Below, piece by piece: positions 28,617-36,812 of a DNA stretch of 53,184 nucleotides. Source of the stretch: Gaiellales bacterium (GTDB lineage: Bacteria > Actinomycetota > Thermoleophilia > Gaiellales > JAICJC01); assembly GCA_036403155.1 (NCBI GenBank), contig DASWRM010000065.1, forward strand, positions 1-53,184, given 5' to 3'. Every line of letters begins with the position of its first letter. Position 1 is the first letter of the stretch. The notes beneath the pieces were generated by a model. It was not told where the DNA came from. It did no database searches and saw only the letters and a list, made by a program, of their open reading frames with translations. A program made the translations under genes and the position numbers.

Positions 28617-29108
28617 TTGGACGTTCTGGTGTTGATCGACAAACTGGATGAGCTGGTGGCCACGGCCAAGAACGTGCCGATGACCGACCAGGTTCGCATC
28701 GACCGCGAGGAGCTGTTCGAGATCATCGACCAGATGCGTTCCACGATCCCCGAGGAGATCAAGCAGGCCCGCTGGATCGTCAAGGAGCGCCAGGAGATGC
28801 TGGCCGAGGCGAAGCGCGAGGCGGAGCGGCTGATCAGCGAGGCGCGCGACCAGGCGCAGCGCGAGGCGAGCCAGCAGGAGGTCGTCAAGCTGGCCGAGCG
28901 CCAGGCGCACGAGCTGCTCGAGCAGGCCCGGGTGAGGGAGCGCGAGACGCGCCTCGGCGCCGAGGACTACGCCGACGGCATCCTCGAGAACCTCGAGGTC
29001 AACCTCGGCAAGTTCCTCGCCGCCGTGCAGCGCGGGCGCGAGCAGCTCGCCGCCCGCGACGGAGACCAGACCGGCCCGGGCACGGCCGGGTTCGACGCCA
29101 CGGGGTAG
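28617..29108 (+). CDS. SepIVA/DivIVA-like coiled-coil protein
   Basis: 163 aa. After a short N-terminal segment (DVLVLIDKLDELVATAKNVP) with a hydrophobic helix, residues about 45-135 are a continuous charged coiled coil rich in Glu, Arg, Ala and Gln (KREAERLISEARDQAQREAS). TTG start at 28617 is fixed by the ribosome site GAGGAG 8 bp upstream. Mycobacterial SepIVA, a DivIVA-like septation factor, sits in the same order with DUF177 and rnc; the match here rests on context and coiled-coil form, so a role in polar growth or septation is an inference. Confidence 0.72.
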   Translation: MDVLVLIDKLDELVATAKNVPMTDQVRIDREELFEIIDQMRSTIPEEIKQARWIVKERQEMLAEAKREAERLISEARDQAQREASQQEVVKLAERQAHELLEQARVRERETRLGAEDYADGILENLEVNLGKFLAAVQRGREQLAARDGDQTGPGTAGFDATG

Positions 29109-29111
29109 CCG

Positions 29112-29612
29112 GTGCTCGATCTGAGCAGCCTTCGCCTCGCGCCGGGCGACGTCCGGCATGAGCACGCGGACGTGCCGGCGCAGCCGCTCGCGCTCGGCGG
29201 CCAGACGTATGCCGTGACGCCGGACCCCACCCCGGCCGAGATCGACGTGCAGGCGGCCAACGGCGGCCTCTACCTGAAGCTGGCGTTCTCGGCCCACGTC
29301 GAGGGTCCCTGCTTTCGCTGCCTGGAGCCTGCCCAGGTCGACGTGGACGTGCGCGTCTCCGAGTACCACTCCACCGACCCCTCGGAGCAGGACGAGGAGC
29401 TGTCCTCCGACTACGTCGAGGGCCACCAGCTGGACGTGGAGCGGTGGCTCCGCGACTCGCTCGTGTTCGCGCTCCCGGAGAAGATCCTCGACCGCGAGGA
29501 CTGCGCCGGCCTGTGCCCGCATTGCGGCCAGCGGCTCGAGCCGGGGGTGCCGCACGACTGCCAGGGGGAGCAGCCGGACAGCCGCTGGGACAAGCTGCGC
29601 GACCTGCTATAA
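29112..29612 (+). CDS. yceD: DUF177 (YceD) family, 23S rRNA accumulation protein
   Basis: 166 aa. Seen: GPCFRCLEPAQVDVDV with CxxC, an acidic middle (HSTDPSEQDEEL), and the family-typical EDCAGLCPHCGQRLE with a second CxxC pair, ending SRWDKLRDLL. YceD is linked to 23S rRNA and sits immediately upstream of rpmF in most bacteria, as here. GTG start 3 bp after the preceding stop. Confidence 0.92.
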   Translation: MLDLSSLRLAPGDVRHEHADVPAQPLALGGQTYAVTPDPTPAEIDVQAANGGLYLKLAFSAHVEGPCFRCLEPAQVDVDVRVSEYHSTDPSEQDEELSSDYVEGHQLDVERWLRDSLVFALPEKILDREDCAGLCPHCGQRLEPGVPHDCQGEQPDSRWDKLRDLL

Positions 29613-29613
29613 C
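29608..29613 (+). promoter_or_regulatory. Possible -10 box TATAAC before rpmF
   Basis: TATAAC overlaps the DUF177 stop and lies 9 nt before the rpmF ATG. It is rare AT-rich sequence in this context but lacks the terminal T of the other boxes. Confidence 0.25.
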
Positions 29614-29622
29614 CCACTCGCT

Positions 29623-29817
29623 ATGGCCGTACCCAAGAAGAAGACCTCCAAGGCCCGCCGTGACAAGCGCCGCGCGACGCACAAGATCTCGAGCCCGTCG
29701 CTGACCGTGTGCCCGCACTGCCACGCGCCGGTGCGGCCGCACCACGTCTGCGCCAACTGCGGGCAGTACCGCGGGCGCGAGGTCGAGCCCCTGGCCGACG
29801 TCGCCCCGGGCGCGTAG
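29623..29817 (+). CDS. rpmF: 50S ribosomal protein L32
   Basis: 64 aa, starting AVPKKKTSKARRDKRRATHK, then two CxxC motifs in CPHCHAPVRPHHVCANCGQY, so a zinc-binding L32. The acidic tail EPLADVAPGA is slightly longer than average. Sits between DUF177 and plsX as usual. Confidence 0.97.
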   Translation: MAVPKKKTSKARRDKRRATHKISSPSLTVCPHCHAPVRPHHVCANCGQYRGREVEPLADVAPGA

Positions 29818-29823
29818 CGGCCC

Positions 29824-30900
29824 ATGAGCGAGGTCACCATCGCGCTCGATGCGATGGGAGGTGACCGGGGCCCGGCGGAGCTCGTGGCCGGAGCCGCCGA
29901 GGCGGCCTCGGAGGGTGTGCGCGTGCTGCTGTGCGGCCGCGAGCAGGAGCTGCGCGAGATCGTGCGCGATGCGGGCGACCCGGACGGGCTGGAGGTGGTC
30001 GACGCGCCCGACGTGATCGACTTCCACGACGAGCCGGCGGCAGCGGTGCGCGCCCGGCCGGCATCGTCGATGGTGACGGCCTGCCGGCTGGTGCGCGAAG
30101 GGCGTGCGGGCGGTGCCATCTCTGCCGGGTCGACCGGTGCGATGCTGGCCGCGTCGCTGCTGACGATGGGGCGCATCCGCGGGGTGCACCGGCCCGCCGT
30201 GGCCGCCCCGCTCCCGGCACACGGCACGCCCTGCATCCTCCTCGACGCGGGCGCCAACTCCGAATCGCGCCCCGAGAACCTGCGCCAGTGGGGAGTGATG
30301 GGCGCGATCTTCGCCGAGGAGGTGCTGGGTGTCGCATCGCCGCGTGTGGGGCTGCTGTCCGTCGGCGAGGAGGCGTCCAAGGGGCCCCCGGAGATCGTCG
30401 AAGCCCATCGGCTGCTGAAGGAGTCGGGCATCGACTTCGCCGGGAACATCGAGGGCCGCGACGCGCTGTCGGGCGACGTGCAGGTGATCGTGTCGGACGG
30501 CTTCTCCGGCAACGTCCTGCTGAAGGGCCTCGAGGGCGCAGGCAAGATGCTGATGCGGGAGCTGCGCGACGCAGCACGCTCGAGCCGCCGTGCGAAGCTG
30601 GGCGCGCTGCTGCTGCTGCCCGCGCTGCAGGGCATGCGCGAGCGGATCGATCCCGAGACCTATGGCGGCGCCTACCTGCTGGGGGTGCGCGGCATCTCGG
30701 TGATCGCCCACGGGAACAGCAGCCGCCGCGCGATCCGCAACGCCGTCCGCGTCGCGGCGGTGGGCGCCGAGCACGACATCGTCGGCAGGATGGCGCAGCG
30801 GCTGGGCGGCGGGGCTCCCGGGTCCGACTTGCAGGACGGCGATCCGGTCAATACAGTCCCGCACGTTCGGAAGTCGGAGATTGGAGAGACTGCACCATGA
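29824..30900 (+). CDS. plsX: Phosphate acyltransferase PlsX
   Basis: Converts acyl-ACP to acyl-phosphate (reversible), the acyl donor for PlsY. 358 aa: [12 protein letters not shown] at the start, [30 protein letters not shown] and [20 protein letters not shown] with FSGNVLLK, then [12 protein letters not shown] near the end. Its stop overlaps the acpP ATG, and AcpP carries its substrate. Acyl-phosphate made here and by the FakA-FakB fusion would enter the same PlsY/PlsC route. Confidence 0.97.
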   Translation: MSEVTIALDAMGGDRGPAELVAGAAEAASEGVRVLLCGREQELREIVRDAGDPDGLEVVDAPDVIDFHDEPAAAVRARPASSMVTACRLVREGRAGGAISAGSTGAMLAASLLTMGRIRGVHRPAVAAPLPAHGTPCILLDAGANSESRPENLRQWGVMGAIFAEEVLGVASPRVGLLSVGEEASKGPPEIVEAHRLLKESGIDFAGNIEGRDALSGDVQVIVSDGFSGNVLLKGLEGAGKMLMRELRDAARSSRRAKLGALLLLPALQGMRERIDPETYGGAYLLGVRGISVIAHGNSSRRAIRNAVRVAAVGAEHDIVGRMAQRLGGGAPGSDLQDGDPVNTVPHVRKSEIGETAP

Positions 30901-31136
30901 ATCGTGACGAGGCGCTGGAGCGAGTCCGCGGAATCCTGGTGGAGCAGCTCGGTGTGGACGAGGATCAGGTGACCGAGGAAGCGTCCTTCCAGGGCGACCT
31001 CGATGCCGATTCGCTCGACCTGGTCGAGCTGATCATGGAGCTCGAAGACCAGTTCGGGGTCAAGATCTCCGACGAGGACGCGCAGAAGATCGAGACGGTC
31101 GGCCAGGCGGTCGACTACGTCACGACCAACGCCTGA
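30897..31136 (+). CDS. acpP: Acyl carrier protein
   Basis: 79 aa. The phosphopantetheine attachment serine lies in [10 protein letters not shown] near residue 38. Acidic, helical, family length. ATG at 30897 overlaps the plsX stop (ATGA); GGAGAG about 14 bp upstream can serve as ribosome site. A longer in-frame ORF running through plsX is a shadow. Confidence 0.97.
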   Translation: MNRDEALERVRGILVEQLGVDEDQVTEEASFQGDLDADSLDLVELIMELEDQFGVKISDEDAQKIETVGQAVDYVTTNA

Positions 31137-31167
31137 GGCGCACGCGCCGGATCGCGGTCTCCGCGAG

Positions 31168-31830
31168 CTGATCGAGGCGCTGCCGCCCGGCTACCGGCGC
31201 GCTGCCTTCGCGCACGCATCGTGGGTGTCCGAGCGCAACCGCTCCTACGAGCGGCTGGAGTTCCTCGGCGACAGCGTGCTCGGGCTGTCGATCGCCCGTC
31301 ATCTCTACGAGCGCCTGCCGGAGAGCCGTGAGGGCGAGCTTGCGCGCGTGCGGGCCCATGTCGTCTCGCGGTCGAGCTGTGCGGTGGTGGGGCGCGATCT
31401 CGGGCTCGGCGAGCTGCTGGTGCGCGAGGCGGCCGGCCAGGAGCCGGAGGCGGCCGTCGCGGCGCCCGGCCTGGCCGCATCGCAGACGGTGCTGGCCGAG
31501 CTGGTGGAGGCGACGATCGGCGCCTGCTTCCTGGCATTCGGGCTGGATGCCGTCGCCCCGGCGATCGTCGATGCCTTCGCAGGCCGCATCGAGTACGCCC
31601 TGGCGGGGCACGTCGACCACAAGACCGTCCTGCAGGAGGAGCTGGCACGTCAGGGGCGCTCTGTAACCTACGCGCTGATCGAGACCACCGGCCCGGATCA
31701 CGACCGACGCTTCACCAGCGTCGCGACCGTGGACGGGGCGGAGCTGGGCAGGGGCTCGGGCGGGAGCAAGAAGGCGTCCGAGCAGGAAGCGGCGCGGGAG
31801 GCGCGGGAGCGGCTCTCGCCCGGCGAGTGA
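31168..31830 (+). CDS. rnc: Ribonuclease III, probable CTG start
   Basis: Double-stranded RNA endonuclease for rRNA processing. RNase III domain with AFAHASW, NRSYERLEFLGDSVLG (signature) and LAELVEATIGACF, then a dsRNA-binding domain (HKTVLQEELARQG, GSKKASEQEAA). The first ATG/GTG/TTG is GTG 31225, but the frame upstream encodes LPPGYRRAAFAHASW, which matches the first family helix. No normal start exists between that GTG and a stop at 31030-31032, so I propose CTG 31168 (220 aa). The catalytic Asp before the second Glu (LADxxEA in the family) is Glu here. Confidence 0.88.
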   Translation: MIEALPPGYRRAAFAHASWVSERNRSYERLEFLGDSVLGLSIARHLYERLPESREGELARVRAHVVSRSSCAVVGRDLGLGELLVREAAGQEPEAAVAAPGLAASQTVLAELVEATIGACFLAFGLDAVAPAIVDAFAGRIEYALAGHVDHKTVLQEELARQGRSVTYALIETTGPDHDRRFTSVATVDGAELGRGSGGSKKASEQEAAREARERLSPGE

Positions 31831-31846
31831 CGACCGGGAGCGCGCG

Positions 31847-34800
31847 ATGTATCTGAAGACGGTTCGAATGCGTGGGTTCAAGTCGTTCGCGCAGAACGTC
31901 GAGCTCCGCTTCGACGAGGGCATCGCCGTGGTGGTCGGCCCCAACGGGAGCGGCAAGTCCAACATCGCCGACGCGCTGCAGTGGGCCATGGCCGTGCAGT
32001 CGCCGGCGCAGCTTCGCGCTCCGACCGGGCAGGACGTGCTCTTCGGCGGGTCGGACGGCCGGCCGGCCGCCGGCGTGTGCGAGGTCGAGCTGGTGCTGGA
32101 CAACGAGTGCGGCACGCTCCCGATCGAGTTCAACGAGGTCTCGGTGATGCGCCGCCTCTACCGCGACGGCGAGAGCGAGTACTTCCTGAACCGCGCCAAG
32201 GTGCGCCGCCTGGACGTCCTGGAGCTGCTCTCCGACACCGGCCTCGGCCGCGAGATGCACTCCGTCATCGGCCAGGGAAAGGTCGAGGAGATCCTGCTCA
32301 GCAAGCCGCACGAGCGGCGGCGCTTCGTCGAGGAGGCGGCCGGCCTCGGCAAGTACCAGCGGCGCCGCACGCGCGCCGAGGCCAAGCTTGCGCGCGTCGA
32401 GAGCGAGCTGGAGCGGGCGCGCGACCTCGAGCGCGAGGTGCGCGCACGGCTGCGCCCGCTGGCGATGCAGGCGACCGCTGCAGAGCGCGCCGCCAAGCTC
32501 GGCGCCGAGATCGCGCACGGCAGGGTGGCCCTGCTGTCGTCCGAGCTGGTCGGCGAGCGGGAGCGGGCCGACGGGCTGCGCGCGCGACTCGGCGACGCGA
32601 CCGGCCGGCAGGCCGAGGTCGAGCAGGCCGCGGCGGCGGTCGCACTGCGACGCGAGGCGGCCGAGCGAGAGCTCGCGGGGCTGGCCGCGGAGCAGGAGCG
32701 GGCGGCCAGGGCGTTCTACGCCTACGAGTCCTCGGGCGAGCGGCTGGTGGCCGAGGCGGGGCGCATGGCGGCGTCGATGGCCCGCCTGGAGCGCGGCGCC
32801 GGGCGCAGACGCGTCGAGGCCGGCGAGCTGCGACGCCTCGCGGAGCGGTCGCTGGCAGACGCGGCAACGCGCGACGAGGAGGCGGCGGCGCTCGAGGCGG
32901 AGGCGGCCGGGATCGGCACCGGAGACGTCGAGGCCGCGGCCGCGGCGTCGGCGACCGCCGAGGGGGCGCTGGCAGCGGCACTGAGCGCGCGCCGGGCGCA
33001 TGCCGAGGCCGAGGGGCAGGCGGCGAACGTCCGGCGGGAGCTCGAGTCGGCGATCGCTCGCGCGGCGGAGCTGGGCGACCGTGTGAAGGCGCTTCAGTCT
33101 CAGGCCGCCTCCTCGACCGGGCAGCTGCACGCGGCGGATGCGGAGGCCGCGTCGCTGGCCGAGCAGCTCGCCGCCGCGCGGATGGAGCTGGCCGACGCCG
33201 AGCAGGGCGCCCAGGCGCTCGAGGGGGACGCGGAGACCGCACGCGACGCGGAGCGCGCGGCCCGGACGGCCGCCGCGGCGGCCGCGGACGATGTCGAGCG
33301 CGCGGCCGCGCGGCTGCAGGCGCTGACGACCGCCGTCGAGCGCGGGGAGGGGCTGTCGCCCGCCGCCCGTGCACTCCAGGAGGGCGGCGCGCGGCTGGTG
33401 GTCGAGGGCGTCGAGGCGGCGCCCGGCTTCGAGCGTGCCGTCGCGGCGGCGCTGGGATGGCGCGCCGGCGCGGTGATCGCCGAGCACGTCGACCACGCCG
33501 TGCGGCTGCTGGGCGAAGGTGACGGCGAGCTCGCCATCGTGCTGGGCGGGGCCGGCGCGGCGGGCGGCCGCAGCGCCGCCGGACGCCCCCTCAGCGACGT
33601 GTGCACGGTGCGTGACGCGTCGCTGGCGGCGCTGATCGACGGCATCCGGCTGGTTGACGACCTCGCGTCGGTCACCAGCGGTGTCGCCGTGACTGCGGAG
33701 GGCGCCGGAATCGACGCCGACCGCGGCGAGCTGTGGCGGACGGCCGACGCTGCGGAGGCGGCCTGGCTCGCCGCCCGCGCGGAGCGCGACGGGCTGCGCT
33801 CCCGGCTGCCGGAGCTCGAGACGGTGCGCGACCGCGCGGCCGGTGCGGCGGCCGAGGCAGCCGGGCGGTTGGAGCAGGCGCTCGCCGCGGAGGCGTCGGT
33901 GCGCGCCGCGCTGGCCGAATCGCGCCGCCGTGAGACGGCGCTCGCGCAGGCCGAGCGCGCGGCGGCCGGACGGCGCGACCAGCTGGCGGACGATCTGGCC
34001 CGGTGCGACGCGTCCCGCGATCTCGCCGAGCGAGATCTCGAGGCCGAGGCGGCGCGGCTCTCGGAGCTGCGGGCGTCGGCGGGGGGCTTCGACGCCGTTG
34101 ACACCGAGCGCCGCGCGGCGGCGGCCGAGGCGGACACCGCCCACGCCGCAGCGGACGCGTCGCGGCGCCGGCTGGCCGAGCAGGCGGCGGCGTCGGCAGC
34201 TCGGCTGGCCGCGATCACGGAGCGCGTCGAGCGCTACCGGGCCGACGCCGAGCGGTCTCGCGCCGACGGCGACCGGTCGCGTGCACAGGCGGCGCGGCTC
34301 GAGGCCGGCGCGGCCGATGCAGAGTCGATGCTGCCGGTCGGCGCTCGGGTGATCGAGGCGCTGCAGGCGGCGGCGGAGCGGGCGACGGCGCTGGCGGCCC
34401 CCGCCCGGGCGGGGATCGAGGCAATCGAGCAGCGCGCTGCCTCGCTTGCGGCCGAGCTCCAGGCATGCGCCGGCGAGCAGGCGTCCATCGAAGCGCGGTC
34501 TCGCGACGCCACGGGCGCGGTCACCGAGATCGAGATCGGCCTGGCGCGGTCGGACGAGCGCATCGGCGATCTCGAGCGGCGCCGTGCGCAGCTCGCGGGG
34601 CAGCATGCGATCGAGGTCGTCGAGCCCGAGCGCGCCCTGGAGGTGGACGAGGCGGCCGCACAGGCGGCACGGCTGGAGCGCCTGGAGCGGCGGCGCGAGA
34701 GCCTCGGTGCGGTCAACCCGCTGGCCCAGGAGGAGTACGAGCAGGAGAAGCAGCGGGCGGAGGATCTGACGGCCCAGTGCGACGACCTCGAGCGCTCGCT

Positions 34801-35383
34801 CCGCGAGCTGCGGACGCTGATCCGGGATCTCACCCGCACGATCGACCAGCGCTTCGCCGCGACGTTCGAGGCGGTCGCGCGGCACTTCTCCGAGGTGATC
34901 GAGACGCTGTTTCCGGGCGGCCGCGGCCGGCTGCGGCTGACCGAGCCGGAGGTGGTATCGGCGGCCCAGTCGGATGACGGTGAGCCGGTCGCCGACCAGG
35001 CGCCGGAGGAGCCCGGCATCGAGCTGATCGTGCGGCCCGCCGGCAAGCGGATCGAGTCGCTGTCGCTGCTCTCGGGCGGCGAGAAGTCGCTGACAGCGAT
35101 CGCGTTCCTGTTCTCGCTCCTGCTGACCAAGCCGTCGCCCTTCTACCTGCTCGACGAGGTCGAGGCGGCGCTCGACGACGCGAACATCGACCGCTTCCTC
35201 ACCCTCCTGCGCACGTACCAGGCAAAGGCGCAGTTCATCGTCATCACCCACCAGCGGCGGACGATGGAGGTGGCGGACGTGCTGTACGGCGTCAGCATGG
35301 CGGGCGACGGGGAGTCGAAGGTGCTCTCGCGCCGCATGCCGTCGGAGCCGGAGCTCCACGAGGCGGCCCTCGAGACGGCATGA
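31847..35383 (+). CDS. smc: Chromosome segregation protein SMC
   Basis: Chromosome-organising ATPase, 1178 aa, full length. N-terminal head with GPNGSGKSNI (residues about 32-41) and DTGLGREMHSVIGQGK; long Ala/Glu/Arg-rich coiled coils about 170-500 and 665-1000; hinge about 503-660 (GFERAVAAALGWRAGAVI); C-terminal head with LSGGEKSLTAIAFLF (ABC signature) and FYLLDEVEAALDD (Walker B). ATG with GGGAG 7 bp upstream. Its ScpA/ScpB partners are not in the window. The coiled coils are unusually Ala-rich, in line with the GC content. Confidence 0.97.
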   Translation: MYLKTVRMRGFKSFAQNVELRFDEGIAVVVGPNGSGKSNIADALQWAMAVQSPAQLRAPTGQDVLFGGSDGRPAAGVCEVELVLDNECGTLPIEFNEVSVMRRLYRDGESEYFLNRAKVRRLDVLELLSDTGLGREMHSVIGQGKVEEILLSKPHERRRFVEEAAGLGKYQRRRTRAEAKLARVESELERARDLEREVRARLRPLAMQATAAERAAKLGAEIAHGRVALLSSELVGERERADGLRARLGDATGRQAEVEQAAAAVALRREAAERELAGLAAEQERAARAFYAYESSGERLVAEAGRMAASMARLERGAGRRRVEAGELRRLAERSLADAATRDEEAAALEAEAAGIGTGDVEAAAAASATAEGALAAALSARRAHAEAEGQAANVRRELESAIARAAELGDRVKALQSQAASSTGQLHAADAEAASLAEQLAAARMELADAEQGAQALEGDAETARDAERAARTAAAAAADDVERAAARLQALTTAVERGEGLSPAARALQEGGARLVVEGVEAAPGFERAVAAALGWRAGAVIAEHVDHAVRLLGEGDGELAIVLGGAGAAGGRSAAGRPLSDVCTVRDASLAALIDGIRLVDDLASVTSGVAVTAEGAGIDADRGELWRTADAAEAAWLAARAERDGLRSRLPELETVRDRAAGAAAEAAGRLEQALAAEASVRAALAESRRRETALAQAERAAAGRRDQLADDLARCDASRDLAERDLEAEAARLSELRASAGGFDAVDTERRAAAAEADTAHAAADASRRRLAEQAAASAARLAAITERVERYRADAERSRADGDRSRAQAARLEAGAADAESMLPVGARVIEALQAAAERATALAAPARAGIEAIEQRAASLAAELQACAGEQASIEARSRDATGAVTEIEIGLARSDERIGDLERRRAQLAGQHAIEVVEPERALEVDEAAAQAARLERLERRRESLGAVNPLAQEEYEQEKQRAEDLTAQCDDLERSLRELRTLIRDLTRTIDQRFAATFEAVARHFSEVIETLFPGGRGRLRLTEPEVVSAAQSDDGEPVADQAPEEPGIELIVRPAGKRIESLSLLSGGEKSLTAIAFLFSLLLTKPSPFYLLDEVEAALDDANIDRFLTLLRTYQAKAQFIVITHQRRTMEVADVLYGVSMAGDGESKVLSRRMPSEPELHEAALETA

Positions 35384-35880
35384 TCCTGCGCGGGCCGCGG
35401 CTCGTCCTGCGGCCGCTGAGGGCGGACGACGCCGACCGCGTGGCGGCGATCGCGGCCGAGCCGGAGGTGGCGCGCTGGTGGGGCCTTCTCACGGCGGCCG
35501 AGCTGCGGGCCAAGGCGGCGGGCGGCGAGGGCGTCGAGGCGCTCGCCGTGGAGCTCGGCGGCGAGGTGATCGGCATGCTGCAGGTGGCCGAGGAGGCCGA
35601 TCCGACGTACCGCCATGCCGGCATCGACATGTTCCTGTCTGCGGGGGCGCAGGGCCGGGGACTCGGGCGGGAGGCGCTGACGCTCGTCTGCGAGCACCTG
35701 TTCGACCAGCGGCGGCATCACCGCATCACGATCGATCCGGCGGCGGACAACCAGCGCGCGATCCGCTGCTACACGGCCGTCGGGTTCCGCACGGTCGGCA
35801 CCATGCGCCTCTACGAGCGCGGCCGCGACGGCAGCTTCCACGACGGCGTCCTGATGGAGCTGATCCGCGAGGATCAGTGA
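35380..35880 (+). CDS. GNAT N-acetyltransferase (RimJ/AAC(6')-like)
   Basis: 166 aa: LRGPRLVLRPLRADDADRV start, IGMLQVAEEADPTYRHAGID, GRGLGREALTL (acetyl-CoA loop) and DPAADNQRAIRCYTAVGFR. The pattern resembles the branch annotated as aminoglycoside 6'-N-acetyltransferase, but the same pattern covers many housekeeping acetyltransferases, so no resistance role is claimed. ATG overlaps the smc stop (ATGA). Its last 7 bp overlap the end of the convergent dehydrogenase gene. Confidence 0.88.
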   Translation: MILRGPRLVLRPLRADDADRVAAIAAEPEVARWWGLLTAAELRAKAAGGEGVEALAVELGGEVIGMLQVAEEADPTYRHAGIDMFLSAGAQGRGLGREALTLVCEHLFDQRRHHRITIDPAADNQRAIRCYTAVGFRTVGTMRLYERGRDGSFHDGVLMELIREDQ

Positions 35881-36788
35881 GCCGCGAGCCAGGCCCAGAG
35901 GTCGTCCGGGACGTCGAGGGTTCCGGCCCGGCGGGCGGCATCAAGGCGCGTGCGGCTGCCGTCGCCGGGGAGGGTGCGGCCGGCGACCAGCGGCCGCAGC
36001 CCGGCCATCGCGTCCGCGTGCGGGGCGCTGAGCAGCGCGACCGCGGCATGACCCCGCTCACCGGCGAGCGACCGGCACAGCACCTCGACGAGCAGCGCCA
36101 GGGCAAATCCCTTGTGTGACAAACCGCCGCCGAACGGCGCGATGCCGGCGCGGCCTTCGACCACCTCGCGCGGGTCGGACTCGGGCGATCCGTCATCGCG
36201 GAGCAGGGCGCCGGGTGGCAGGGGCCGTCCGGTGGCGGCGGCCTTCAGGACGGCGCCGTAGGTGACAGACCCCATCGACACGTCGATCACGGCCGGCGGG
36301 CTCCCGGGCACGGCCAGGCAGAGCGGGTTGGTGCCCGTCACGGGCGGGCCGCCCTGGGGGTGGACGATCCGCGGCGTGGAGGTGGCGGTGAGCAGCGTCA
36401 GCAGTCCGGCGGCCGCTCCCATCTCGGCGAAGTAGCCGAGCCGGCCGGTGGGAAAGCAGTCGGCGACCACCACGAGCCGCGCGCCGGCGGGCGGATCGGC
36501 CAGCTCCGCCCGCAGCACCTCCGCGAGGGCGATGTAGCCGAGCGCGCCGCGTCCGTCGTAGCGGACGAGGCCGTCGCCGCGGTCGGTTACGACTGCTCGG
36601 GCGTCGGGCCGGAGCGCCGCGAAGCCGTGCAGCCAGCGCATCCGCTCGACTCCGTGGCCCGACGCACCGCGCATCTCCGCATCGAGGAAGTGGTCGCTGA
36701 GCAGCTCCGCGCGGTCGTCGTCGAAGCCGAGTCCGCCAGCCCGCCGCACCAGCGCCGAACGCACCTCGTCGATTGGGACCCGGGCCAC
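35874..36788 (-). CDS. LDH2/MDH-family oxidoreductase
   Basis: 304-aa NAD(P)-dependent 2-hydroxyacid dehydrogenase of the malate/L-lactate dehydrogenase type 2 family (ureidoglycolate dehydrogenase AllD, sulfolactate dehydrogenase ComC and YlbC are members). Seen: GASGHGVERMRWL with the family His, GTNPLCLAVPG, IDVSMGSVTYGAV and SHKGFALALLVEVL. At 304 aa it is shorter than the usual 330-350. Substrate unknown. GTG 36788 lies 6 nt after a TAGAGT box that overlaps the ftsY -10. Confidence 0.85.
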   Translation of the reverse strand: MARVPIDEVRSALVRRAGGLGFDDDRAELLSDHFLDAEMRGASGHGVERMRWLHGFAALRPDARAVVTDRGDGLVRYDGRGALGYIALAEVLRAELADPPAGARLVVVADCFPTGRLGYFAEMGAAAGLLTLLTATSTPRIVHPQGGPPVTGTNPLCLAVPGSPPAVIDVSMGSVTYGAVLKAAATGRPLPPGALLRDDGSPESDPREVVEGRAGIAPFGGGLSHKGFALALLVEVLCRSLAGERGHAAVALLSAPHADAMAGLRPLVAGRTLPGDGSRTRLDAARRAGTLDVPDDLWAWLAAH

Positions 36789-36794
36789 GGCGGC

Positions 36795-36800
36795 ACTCTA
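36795..36800 (-). promoter_or_regulatory. -10 box TAGAGT for the LDH2 gene
   Basis: Minus-strand TAGAGT, 6 nt before GTG 36788. It shares its TA with the plus-strand TACGAT of ftsY, giving the combined ACTCTACGAT. Confidence 0.5.
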
Positions 36801-36804
36801 CGAT
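36799..36804 (+). promoter_or_regulatory. -10 box TACGAT for ftsY
   Basis: TACGAT lies 8 nt before ATG 36813 and overlaps the divergent -10 by two bases. Confidence 0.5.
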
Positions 36805-36812
36805 GCAGCGCG

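Noticed and set aside
35380-35880. Aminoglycoside 6'-acetyltransferase resistance gene
   Set aside because: The acetyltransferase pattern is shared with many non-resistance GNAT proteins; calling it a resistance gene would be overreach.
35874-35880. Gene truncation where the GNAT and LDH2 reading frames overlap by 7 bp
   Set aside because: Both proteins reach a natural family end, so this is a normal convergent overlap.
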